Positions 25,885 through 39,876 of a DNA stretch of 64,000 bases are shown here, piece after piece. Source of the stretch: Pegea sp. RAD2-039 (taxonomy: Eukaryota; Chordata; Thaliacea; Salpida; Salpidae); NCBI GenBank assembly GCA_034620365.1, contig JAQGEQ010000177.1, positions 310,001-374,000 on the forward strand. Reading direction: 5' to 3'. Numbering within the stretch: the first letter of the stretch is position 1; each line of letters begins with the position of its first letter. Below the pieces are notes generated by a model that saw only the letters and a program-made list of their open reading frames with translations, did not search any database and was not told where the DNA came from. The position numbers and the translations under genes were made by a program.

Positions 25885-26990
25885 TTTATAGAAGTACTTT
25901 TGGGTCCTTTTGATGAAAGATTACTAGTAGCAGTAGATGATGTCAGAGTGTTTGTGTATGCAGATGATATTAAGCTGTTATCTTGTAATCCTTCAAACTG
26001 CACTACACACTGTACAAAACTGGTCTACGAGCTGGCAGCTCAGAATCCAGCCCACAAAGTCTGAACTTATAACTTTCTCCCGTAAACCAGCTGTAAATTG
26101 CTTGAACCAATACTTTATCAATAGATTTTTTATTCAACGTGTATCTTCGGTCCTAGACCTTGGCATTACTCTATCATCTGACTTTAAATGGCGCAATTAT
26201 GTTTCAAAATCTTTGGAAAATCAATCAACCTTGTATTCCTTATTATGAAGACCTTTAATTCTAAGAACCCATGCTTTTTTATCAATCTTTTTAAATTGTA
26301 CGTACGTCCAATTCTTGAATACAATGTCAGTGCATGAATGCCATATCAAGTTAGTGATATCAAAAAAATCGAATCTGTTCAGGCCACATTTACGAGATTA
26401 GTATGCAGGAAACTTAATATTAAATATGATAGTTATAAACATCGTCTCAGTTTCTTCAATTTAGATACGTTGGAAATTCGACGGATTAAATACGACTTAA
26501 TACTTATTTTAAAAATTAACCACAATTTAATTGACCTTCATTTTAATGATTTCCTTTCCATTAGTCCTTCCCTCAAGTTATATCAGCTCAGACAAAACAC
26601 ATTACACCTTAATAAGCCCATATCACCTATTACATTGGTCAGAGCAATTTTTTTCTCATACCGTACAATTAGTACATGGAACCAGCTGTCATCAGACATT
26701 GCCATGTCAGAATCAGTCGTGTTGTTCAAGCAGAAGTTGAACCGTTATAACATTGCCGGCATTGTTATTTTTAAACTGTGACTTTTTCTTTAATATTAAT
26801 GTAATTCTATATAAATGTTCACTGTTATATGTTTTGAGGACTTTCGAAATACCATGTGTTACATCTTTTGCTTTCTATATTTTTGACTAAATAGATGTTA
26901 TTTGTGAGAATGTGTATTAGCGAGAGGTGCTCTTTTCAGGTACCCTCCTTACCGTTTATTGAAAGAAAGAAATAAACCGAGTCAGTCTTA
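25885..26990 (+). mobile_element. 5'-truncated, decayed non-LTR (LINE) retrotransposon
   Basis: The + strand encodes the reverse transcriptase palm (FVYADDIKLL at about 25955-25985). It continues through the thumb and C-terminal part (YVRPILEYN, IKKIESVQATFTR, ISTWNQLSSDI, VLFKQKLNRYN) to a natural stop at 26781. The frame is broken by a stop after LYSLL and by an in-frame TGA where a tryptophan is expected (SA-stop-MPY). A 3' UTR follows to about 26990 with AAATAAA near its end. A second 3' copy lies at 53260-53745. It belongs to the jockey/CR1-like group in a broad sense. Confidence 0.85.
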
Positions 26991-26999
26991 AAAAGTTTT

Positions 27000-27379
27000 C
27001 TTGGAATAAAATCTTTGAATAACCTCACAACAATTTTTGGTTTATTGCGCTAGCTTGTTAACATTGTCATGCAAACATTAGTTCGATGAAAACGTTGAAC
27101 ATTTTTACAAACGTTGCAAAATAGAAATTGACTATAACTAAATGTAAAAAGAATTATAACGTTTCAAAATTACTTTAAATCACAATTATTTAATCTATCA
27201 TCTTTTAAAGTAAATTTGAAAGCTCAGAGAGGTTGGGCTTTGTGTACAAATCAGAACCTAGTTGATGTAGTTAAATTGTTTATTTTTCCTCACTAATTTA
27301 AAGTAACTTTCAAAACGAAAGTTGTTAACAAGAAACTGAAGCCACTAAGTCAGCGGTCTTGAACCAACTGTTATAAAAA
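27000..27379. other. Acinus 3' flank
   Basis: No gene. On the minus strand an AATAAA polyadenylation signal (27279-27284) lies about 100 nt past the acinus stop codon and probably ends that transcript. Confidence 0.45.
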
Positions 27380-30300
27380 CTAATTTGATGAGTCAGAATC
27401 AGAACTAGATGAAGAAGATGAAGATCCAGATGAGGAGGAAGATGACCCGGATGAGGATGAAGAGTCTTCACTTGAAGATGAGGAGTCCTTTCTCTTTCGT
27501 TGACCCTTTTCATTTCTATGGAATTTCGTTCTAGTGCTTACACCAGATCGTCTGGAGGAAGAAAGATGAAGACACAGATCATAGAAGAAGATACATCTTA
27601 CGAAGCTTCTTCCGACTTGCTCATCATCTGCTCACCATCGCGTCTACTGCTGACGTCATGACGCGATGAGGGCCGTGGTCGTGAGTCATCTCGTCTTCTT
27701 CGATCAACTTCTACTTTTCGACGTCTAAACATCAACAGATGACAACAAATCTTAATCTTCAGATCACATTTACTTTTCTGCATCTCTTCTTGCTTGCATC
27801 CGCTCTTCCCGCATCTTTTCCATTTCTTTCTTCTCCTTCTCGGCAGCTTCTTTACGCTTTTGAGCGCGCTCTTCGCGTCGACGTTCACGTTCGGCGTCTC
27901 GTTCCAAAGAAGCTTCTTCACTGAGAGGCAACCAATAGATGCTGGGAGTCGATTTGGTTTTGTTAAAGAGATCATCGAGTTGCTTGCTTGGTTCTTCAGG
28001 AGCAGCTTCTAGAAATCAACATCAACATCTGTATCTCACAAATTCGCCACTTACGAGTCTTGTGACGCGGCAGGTCTTTTCGGGGCGGACTTGGTGGTCT
28101 TCTTTTTGAATCTTGATCAACCTTGATGAAGATGTCTTGAAAAATGTTTTTGGAATGAGGACATTACCTTATGAAGATCCCATTCACGTCGCCCAAATGT
28201 TCTTTGTGTCCTCGCAATCTTCCTGGAGCTCGTATCTTCTCCTTCACTTCCGCTTCGTCGACGTCGCTTCTCGACTCGCTGTTCGTCGACTCGGCGACTT
28301 GATTCAGTTCTACGACCCTGAAAAGAATTCCACTTGAATTAATTTGATTCGAATTGATAAATCGAGTTACGTCAGCGAAAGGAGCTCCTTCTTTTGTTAT
28401 TCTCCTCTCTTCACGAGCTGTTCTTCTTTCAGGGACTTTGGGTTGCTTTCTAGGTTCCAATTTTCCACTTTTGAAGAGATTCAACTGGAATCGAAATCAA
28501 GTTGAGATGGAATTGGATTCTAATGATTCCATTTACCTGATTTTTGTTAGAAAAGGTCACCGAGAGCTTCTTAGGACTTGATATCGGCCACTGGAGGTCG
28601 TTGAGAGTTTTAAGTGTTGTAGCTGCCACCTTACTCGATTCATACTAGAAGAAAACATTTAGAGGTGTGAAGCAGGTGGTTGTGGGGCAGGTTACTTGGA
28701 CAAAGCAATGGGACTTAATGTTGTCCACCCAAAAGGACTTTTCGATGTATGGACCATGTTCACACAACAACTGCTTCAGTTGAGTCAGGGCATAGGGGCG
28801 GACTAGATTGGAAACATGAATCCAAGTTGGTTCAACATCTTGAGAATCAGGATCATTTGGATTGGAGTTTTCCTGAATGAGTAAAGATGAGTTTAAAGAT
28901 GCGGTTGAAGTGATGTCAAGACTGACTTGTAGATGTTGTTTCTCTTTAGAAGTAGAATCTGTAAAAAGATGATTAGATTGCAGCGTCATCTAGTGGTGAC
29001 TTTAACAAACCGTTTCGACTCTTAGATTTGATCTCATCATCATCCGAGACTTCTCCAATCTCATGTTCACTATCGACTCCAATTTCCATCTCTTCAACAT
29101 CTTCTTCAATATGAATTGATCTTTCAATTTCCTCAATTTCTTCTACAATCACTTCTTCGACTATTTCACCTTCTTCTTCACTTATATCCTGGATTCAAAG
29201 AGATGATGAAGATTCAGACTCCTCAGAAGATCACTTACTGCCTCTTTCTCTTCTTCTTGTGCGATGATAGCTTCTAGATCTTCGATTTCATCATTAATAG
29301 CGCCTTCCTTTACTTCAATCAGATTCTACAAACAAGTTTCGGTTTTTCTCTGACTTCAATCATCACAAACCAACTTTTAGAGACTTGGTGTTGATATTGA
29401 TTTGATTTTCATCTCTTGTAACCCGTCCCCATCTTCGCTTTCGTTCCTTTTTCGTCTGCTCAGAAGTTGAAGTACGATTGGAAGCTGGAATGATGATGAT
29501 TAGTTGTTGATAAACATCTTAGTGATATAAACAAACTTTTTTTGATGTTAATTTTCCTTGATGTGAAATTGGTTAAAGAAATCAAATCACTTTTCACCTG
29601 AAATGAAACATTCAAGGTAAGAGTGATGATAGATGATTGGACAATGAGTTGTTTGTGTTAACAAATTACAATTCCTTTATACTCACACATAAACCTCGAT
29701 TGGTTTACTATTACTACTAAGTAGATTGACGTTGGGGTTCGTTTCACCTGGCACATTTATACTTTACATATTCATCAGATCAATCAAGTCGTTTCCATCA
29801 ATCCAAAAATGTTCATTTGCACATCCAACAATTTTCGATGTAATTATCCTTAAAGAATTCCACTTTTATGATGGTGTGGTTTTTGGACTTTTATTTTTTG
29901 AGGTATTATTGTTTGATAACAGTTGAATGAATCCAATAAATTGTATCTTGTCACAAACAACACATCAGTTGAAAATGTCTTTACTGAAATGAGGAGTTTT
30001 TTTTGACAAAAATCAAATTTGGGCGAAAGTGCCATTTTCAATCTTGTCACTTTGCAGCAATTTTATGTAAATTTTCTTTTCTTTTCAGATAAATTTTTTT
30101 TGAAGTTTTCTTTTTCAACTTGTTTCAGTATTTTAAAAAGTTGAAATCAACAATTCAATTGTTTCACTTTTCACAGCCAATTGTTCATATTTCCAAATTT
30201 AGTCTGAGAGTTTTTATTTTGAAGCAACGAACGAATATCCATCAGAATTTGATAAGAAGAACAGGTAAGATGCCATCCAAACATCCTTAACTTCTATACA

Positions 30301-33300
30301 GTTTCTTAAAAACAGATTCAATTTTCGCTTTATAAGCGAAAACAACAAAATAGAACTTGTGAATAGGGACTAACAACTGCTACAGTTAATAAATAAGAAA
30401 AGGACAAGAAGATATACAAATTGAAATGGGAAATAAGTTTACATCAGGCTTATACCGCAGCTGCAAATATTTATGAATTCAATAAATCAGATGAAGTTCT
30501 AATTTTATATAAAACAAAACTTTATCGGCAGTAGTTCATTGATTTCTGAAATTTCTTTAGCTTTTCACACAGCATAGTAAAAAGAGATTGAAAATATCAA
30601 ATAGAAAGTTGTGAACTAACTTGAGATTCAGTTTTGTCATTATTTTCTGCTTGATTGATATCTGCTTCATCATCTTCATTGCTTTAAACGTTTAAATGTT
30701 AGAAAGTAATTTGAGCTTTTGTTAAGTTTTATGAACAAATTAATTCGAAATTTGAAACAAATCTTTTCAAAACTCACCAGGTATTTTTTTCAGCTCCCTT
30801 TTTCCCGTTCTAAAAAGAAAAAAAATATATTTTTTTCAAATTGTATCTTGAAGTAAAACAAACCTCAGGTTTTTCAGCGTTGATATCTTCATTGTAATCG
30901 AGCTCTTCATCCACTTCCATCAGCTCATCGGTATTCACAATAAGCACATCTTTCATCTGATCTTCTTGACCAGATTTAGTAGAAGCTATGTCATCTGCTT
31001 CGTGATCATTCTTAACGGACTCAATCATCTTTTGATCTGTATCTTTTTTTGGAAGATCATCAATAGAATCGCCTTTTTGAGGTTTTTCTTTTTTAGGGTC
31101 AGCTTCATCAACCTTATTTTTTGCATCACCAATGACAACACTCACATTACTTTCCTTGTTTTCTCTATCCATCTGATTTGCATCATTACTTGACTTTTCA
31201 GTATCTTTAAGTGTTGTAAGGACTTCATCTTCAACCTTATCAGTAGCTTCAGTGACTTCCTCTTCAATCTTTTCTTTATTTTCCGGTTCCTCATCTTCAA
31301 TCTTTTCTGTAGCTTCTGGTTCTTCATCTTTAACCTTTTCTGTAGCTTCAGGTTCTTCATCTTCAATCTTTTCTGTAGCTTCTGGTTCTTCATCTTCAAC
31401 TTTATCAGTAGCTTCAAGGACCTCATCTTCAACTTTATCAGTAGCTTCAAGGACCTCATCTTCAACTTTATCAATAGCTTTAGGGACTTCATCTTCAACC
31501 TTTTTGGTATTTGCAGGGGCTTCATCTTCAGTTTTTTTGACATTTTTTTCCACTTCTTCAACAATTTCTTCAGAAACTTCTAAACTTTTTTCTACATTTT
31601 CAGCTTCACTTTCAGCTTTCTCTTTTGGTTCATCTACTAACGTTTCTTTTTGAGGAGCTTTTTTATCAACTTTGCCATTTTTATTTTCATTTTCATCATC
31701 CACCATCATCTGTTTTTCATCTTTTTCTACATTTTCTTCTGTTGATTCAACTATTTCGGTTGCAGCTGCTTGAGTGGACTCAAAGTCTTGAGACTTTTCA
31801 CTTTCAAGTCTTTTCAAAATTTTCAACTGTTCAGCTTCAACAGAGCTAGCAGTCATGTGACCAAAACTCTTTGATGAAGAGTCTCTTAACTTTCTATCTG
31901 AAGTTGTTCTCTATAAAAAAGATCATCAATTAACTAGATATTAGATGAAGACATGCAACCTACATCAGATGATCTTAAACTTCTAGTCTCAGACTTTCTT
32001 TTATGTTGTTGATCATCTTCAGATTCAGAACTTTTTTCACTTCGTTGAGATTTGTCTGAAATAAATTAAACAAAAAATTTAAATTATTCAAAATTTCGAA
32101 TTTCCATCAAAAACAAATCATTTTGAAAAATTCCTATTTAAATAAATGTTAAAATAATTAATCTATTTATAAATTTATTTATAAAATATTTTAGTCATAA
32201 TCTTTAATCGTTGACTCACATTGATTTAACATCTTCCGTTGGCTTTCCAGGTATTGCTTTACAAAATCATCTTCATTATTCGTTGCCATCTACAAATTCA
32301 TTGTGATAAGAAATATGAAAAAGGTTAATTGAGTTAAATTTTAACTTACACTTGAATTTGGTTGAAAATTATCTTCACTAGCAGAATTTTGAAGGTTTTC
32401 CCATTCAATAGCCTAAATTATAAAAAATAAACATATTTTGATAATTAGCAGAAATAAAAATTCATAAATATCTAAGTAAGAATTTATTATGTAATATATA
32501 AATATTCCATATGAGAATATAATTAACTGATCGCTTACTGTTTTAGTAGGTTAAAAAATAAATATATAATAAACTTTAGGAGTTGTTCAATAAAAATATT
32601 AAATTTTGAAAATAGCAATTATTATTATAACTATTATAAGGTATGCATTACAAAAAAATATATCAATCTGGTACAAAACATACATAATAACATATTTCTT
32701 AAACATTATAGTTTTCATCATAATAATTACAGTAGTTGTTAAAATGTTGACTACAAGTGAATATATAAAATTATAAACAAACTAATAAATATAAAAATCT
32801 GAAAGTGTATATAATATATATTTTTTAATTAAAAAACATAGCACTTTAAAAAATATCAAATAACTATTAATATAAAATTATGTTAAATATTAAGCAAATA
32901 TAAAATAAATAACTGGATTTAACAAATAAAAAAATTAATACTATATCAAATAAAATTTCTTTGATTTATTTTGTAAAATATTGGAGCATAACTAGCTAAA
33001 AACTCAATAAAAATTAATATTTAGAATAATGAACTAACAATATGTGATATAAATATATTTTAACAATAATAAAAACTAAAATTATAAATAAAAAGATATG
33101 ATTGAATTAAATTGTAAACACTAATAAATATAAAATATACAGAACATGAAAATATGTTTAATAAAATTATTAATTTAATGAATTGATTATTATATAAAAT
33201 AATTGTACTTTAAGCAAAAAAAAATAATTTTTTACTTTTGTTATTAAGCATAAATTATAATCAAAAACAAGCTTTAATTTTAAACAAACAACCTTAAAAA

Positions 33301-34406
33301 TTTAAATTAGCTAAATGAAAATCTACATAAATCTGAAAATTATAAAGATGTAAAAAACGCATGAGATATGAATGAACCTAGTAAAGGCTGATTATTCACA
33401 AGCACATTTTCACCATAGTATGATAATATGGCTTCTAGCAAAAAATGAAACTTTACAATTAACAAAAAGAAGAATAATGTTAAAGTCACAATAATTTATT
33501 CACATATAATACTATTTTAAAGTTTTAATAATTTTATAACCAAATTTATTCACGAAAATCATATAAAACAATTTCAACATTATTTTAATAAAATTTTTTC
33601 TATTTTATCTTAATTTTAAACGTTTTGTTGACCGAAAACCTTTTCATATATTCTAACTAGGACAAGATGAAGAAAAAAAACTAAAAAATAAACCAAAGTT
33701 TTTATTTCATTACGTTTTGTTGAGTAAATTATTATTTTCACTTTTGAAGAAACATTTGACGATTTTTTACTTATATTATGCTTATGGTGCTTGTTAGGTT
33801 AAACTCAAAGAATATACAGTTTTTGTTTCAAGAAGGTGGTCTTTTAGCACCCTCGAACACTAATAGCAAGATTTGTTTATAAAATACGTTTTTCTTGGCA
33901 TGGTTCTGTTGGCTGAGGAGTTTTTATAAGTGGTGGTGCTAAACTGGCCCAAATGGCTGTTTAAAAGTCATTTCTGTACCAAGGGCTTTGAACCTTTGGC
34001 AGAAGTTTTATTATACAATTAAAAGTCCTTATAACATTGATATTGAGATAATATTAAATAAAATGAAAATTTTAAATGGTCAATAAGGTATATAGATAAG
34101 ATAAATAAATAACAAACTATAAGGTAGACAAAGTAGACTCATTAAAAACCTGCTGAAATCATGTTAATACAAAATTAGGTTGTTAAATATATCAAATGAG
34201 TTTATCATCATAGTTTTTATTGCAATAATAACCAAGATACAAAATAAATGAGATACCTGAGATAATCTTTGTATAAGAACAGCTTTTGTGCCAGAAAGCC
34301 TTAATTTTCTAATCTTACATTCTTCTTTTAATTCAACTAACTTATATTCTTTAAGAGGCCTTCCATTTAATACTATTTCCTCTTCTTTCATAATTTGATT
34401 ATTCAT
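27380..34406 (-). CDS. Acinus (ASAP/PSAP complex subunit)
   Basis: Nuclear RNA-processing protein that scaffolds RNPS1 and SAP18 on the exon junction complex. Domains in order: an N-terminal SAP motif (34257-34406, [19 protein letters not shown]); a short linker with [12 protein letters not shown] (32220-32289); a large acidic exon (30864-31910) with 11-residue repeats; the conserved RRWGRVT motif (29375-29484); acidic exons (29000-29325); an RRM-like domain (28696-28958, [17 protein letters not shown] and KSHCFVQ); the RNPS1/SAP18-binding motif with LDDLFNKTK and SIYWLPLS (~27930-28000); and a charged region ending in a long serine tract. About 20 exons, of which I traced the first twelve in frame. 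Intron 1 is 1.8 kb. An acceptor-like CTTTTTTAG lies 31 nt before the ATG. Strong family match. Confidence 0.93.
31205..31540 (-). repeat. 33-bp tandem repeats in acinus (11-residue units)
   Basis: About ten imperfect units of the form K-V/I-E-D-E-x-x-E-A-T-D/E lie head to tail inside the large acidic exon. The neighbouring reading frames show the same periodicity, so the repeat is at DNA level. Human acinus is acidic here but, as I recall it, has no such hendecad array. Confidence 0.85.
32413..34256 (-). other. Acinus intron 1
   Basis: A 1.8-kb AT-rich intron. Its one unusual patch, about 33820-34010, is less AT-rich and holds inverted repeats (TTTAGCACC pairing with GGTGCTAAA; CCAAGGG near CCTTTGG). 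It may be a small non-autonomous transposon. Nothing coding is seen. Confidence 0.5.
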
Positions 34407-34437
34407 TCAAACAAGCTTAATTTTTAATGAACAATAT

Positions 34438-37061
34438 CTAAAAAAGTTAACATGTTATTCAAGTAATTTTTTGTCATCATAATTTATTGAATTATCAAAA
34501 TAATAATTATAAATTGCTATAATAAAATAGATTTTTCAGAGAGATTTCTTTTGAAAGAGTATAAAAAATGTTAAGAACAAACAAAATGAAATTAAAAACA
34601 ATTTATAGTTATAGGAATGTTTATAATTAGTTAGTATTAAAAATATATATAAAAAGCAAACACCAAGGTATAAAATAATTATGTTTAGGTAAAACAGATT
34701 TATAAATTCAATTAGATGTAATTATATATTTATAAAAGAAAAATGAACAATAATAAATTATGAAACAGGTGAATTATTTATCAAAAACAAATTAAAGTTC
34801 AAAAAATTATAATTTTTTTTCTAAGTGATAATTCAAAATTTCTTAACTAACATAAAATATATTTATAGTATTAAAAAAGATTCATTAAAAGCCTAGCAAC
34901 AGACACTTTATAATAAATGACAATAAAATAAAAATAACTGTACTCCATAAAATTGTTAAAGAATAATTAATTATCATTTAAAAAAAAACACGTTTTATTG
35001 ATTTTCAATATTTTAATTTGTTATCTTCAAAATCTTTAAAATCATGCTAATAAATCATCCTATCGATAAAAAGATAAAAATAAAATAAGTTGCTGATGAA
35101 GAGATGGTAGATTAGATTTGGAAGGATGCTTTTAATCATAAACAAAACTAATGCAGCCATCTTTTAATCAGTGGAACAATTATTTATCTGCTATAAACAA
35201 ATATGTAGACCGACATACGGATAAAAAGAAATTAATAACAATAAACTTTACAATTATTAATTAAATAATCTTTAAGGAATTTTTTTATTAACTTTGCTAT
35301 ACTATTTTACAAATAACCGAAATTATTTTGGCAGCAACAAGACGAAAAGAACTACTCGAGACGAAGGCGGCAAATTGTCGCTTAGTTTTCAACAACGAAT
35401 CAGAGATGAAATTTTAGTTATTTAGCTTATTGAACTTCAAAAATGGCTGTTTTTAGATTAATAGTATAAAATATTGCTTATACTAACATCCCGTATTATA
35501 AGAAATCGATTAAATTGATATAAAAAAACAACTGAATAGTTTATTTAAAAAAGAATAAAACATAAAAATACATAATTTGTAAAGTTAAAAATACTTTGTT
35601 TTAATTATAGATACCAAACATTGTGTAAAAATTAATTGAAAAAATTTCTTTAAAATATCTCACATTATTCTATATATTTTATTGATGGTAAATCATACTA
35701 ACCTTATAAATTAAGATTGCAAACAAAGGCCTATACTGCAATACTTAAAAAGTATATAAGTTGTAGTAAAACCAATTTTTTTTTAATATCAGTATTTAAA
35801 TTAGCCAAACTATAATATTTGAATATTAAATGATATTTCCCTGTAAATAAAAACAGATATTCACTTTTAAAGACAAGTCTTAAAAGCATGTATGTATTTA
35901 ATTTTTGTTTTTTATATACTTTTATTTAATTTTAGGTTCAAAATAAAAATTGTTTCCTGTTAAATTGAGTTAAAAAAGTTTAATTATATACTTAGACTTA
36001 ATATACTTTAATCTAAAAAGATTTACTCTTCTTTTGTAAGTTTTTATTATTTATTATACGATCAGCTAGTCTTGGTTTAAAGTGAAAATTCTTCTACTGT
36101 TTTATATGATCAAAATTTTGAATCTGTAATTTAATCGTTTGTAACTTAAAAATCTCATTAATATTATATAATTAACATCAAAGTTTCATTAAAAAATATT
36201 AAATTAGATATATTTTTACTACCTGTAATATGTCCGTTATTTTATAATATATTTTTCCTTCGCTTACATCATAAATTTTATTGTAATAAATAAATGTGAA
36301 TAAATTTATGATACTTATTGTCAAATTAGAAAAATATCAACTGATACTTTCATTACTAGTAAAGGGAAAATAGAATTTACTTATCAAAAGTATTAGATTA
36401 TTTGTTTTACTAATATTATTATATAGTTAATCAATATGTTTATTAATTTTTATATTTAATTTATACTCTGAGCTCAATTTTTTTTATGAAATATAAAGTT
36501 TATTCATTTAGCAACGACTTATTAAAGCTTGTGCTCAAAGTATAAGCTCACAAAAATAATTTGTTAATGGCCAATTATTAAAATTAATTAATAAAAGTTA
36601 AGAGTTTTTTCATAAAGTGTTTTAAATTTATTTTATCAAGATCTTTAGATATTATTTAATCTCTTAAGAATTTATTTCAGTGACACTAAAAAGACATAAT
36701 CCTATAGTTTTAACTGAATACTTATAATTGATGTTCAATAGAAAAAACTTTACTACCTTAATAATTTAACATTTATTTATTTTTTCAAATTATTTATTCT
36801 AAAAGTTTCAAATTTTATCTTCTTTAATTTACCAGATTTGAATTACATCTGACCACATTCTGTTTATAACGGAATTAATTAAGATAATTATTTTGCTGTG
36901 TACTAAGAACTTAGAAATTATTGGGCTTTAAACTTTTCTTAAAATTTTACTTACTTTCAATTGGTAATTATTTTTGATGTGATTCTGTACACTAATTTTC
37001 TTTTTCTAGAAATTCATTTTTGTTTTAATGTAATGTAAAACTTTGTTAGATTCAGTCAACT
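34438..37061. other. Divergent intergenic region, acinus and HtrA2-like gene
   Basis: AT-rich except for 35330-35400, which has a GC-richer island (GAAGGCGGCAAATTGTCGCT). A GTATGT donor-like site lies at about 35216 in acinus sense. This suggests a non-coding first exon and promoter for acinus near 35.2-35.4 kb. I see nothing definite for the HtrA2-like promoter. Confidence 0.35.
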
Positions 37062-38989
<1,928 letters not shown>

Positions 38990-39068
38990 AATCTTACTTT
39001 TATGTTTGTAGTTGTAATTGTTAAAAAATTGTTGTGTAGTTTTTGTACATTTCATAAAATCATATGCA

Positions 39069-39074
39069 AATAAA
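39069..39074 (+). terminator. Polyadenylation signal AATAAA for HtrA2-like copy 1
   Basis: AATAAA 80 nt after the stop codon, in a T-rich 3' UTR. Confidence 0.5.
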
Positions 39075-39876
39075 AATGAGAAAATTTGTCATGTTTTAAT
39101 GTGACTAAAATGTTTTAAACTTCTTCTTAAACTACTTTTGCACGAGTTAGTTTTATAAGCGACTATTTGTCAATTACTTCTGTTGTAAGTTTTATCTTAC
39201 TAAGCAAGTATAGCGATATAAGATTTTGATTTGTAAGTCAGCAACGTTTAAATCCTTGTTAATTCACAAAAGTTGGATAAAAGTCAATTTGGCCAATTTA
39301 TTACTTATGACTAAAAAATCTTCGGCCAAAAACCGCAAGGAATGAAGGTTTGTTTTATAGATCACTTGCTACGAAAGGTAGCATCTGAATGAAAATATCA
39401 CGAATGTCTTTGATGTAATTGTTGCTAAGAAACGAAACAATGAAGATGACAATTTTGATGATTTTTATAATTGAATTAAGTATTCAAGTACCCTTGCTTT
39501 TAATTCAGTTATAAAATTATATTTTTGTTGAAATTATTGTTCAAGATCTTATAAAAAGTAAAGTAGTGGTATAAGTCTTGCTGATTAATTGAAGTATAAA
39601 ATAATATATTAAATAAAGATTATATAATTCTACAATTAATTTTTAAGAAATAAATTTATTCATGTTACTTTTAATTATATATTTATAATTATAAACAATT
39701 GAACCAACATTTCTAAGAAAAATATTTTAAGCTTGTAGCATAACTTGTTTGCAATAAATTGCAATATTTAAAATGAATAATTATTAATGATAAATGTTTT
39801 ATAGATTTGTCTGAAAACTGTAATAGTTTATAACAGAGATTAATTTAATATCAGCAATTGAGTATTCTTCAAAAAA
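39075..39876 (+). other. Spacer between the two HtrA2-like genes
   Basis: AT-rich with no ORF or repeat that I can support. It must hold the promoter of copy 2, or be part of a shared transcript. Confidence 0.4.

Noticed and set aside
30810..31856. A stand-alone 348-residue acidic protein
   Set aside because: It is the largest exon of acinus. The ORF start is an internal methionine, and acceptor and donor sites connect it in frame to the exons on both sides.
39195..39280. B-box-like GTTTAAATCC with an upstream A-box-like motif, suggesting a tRNA or tRNA-derived SINE
   Set aside because: I could not form a cloverleaf (no acceptor or anticodon stem), and the match is weak in AT-rich sequence.
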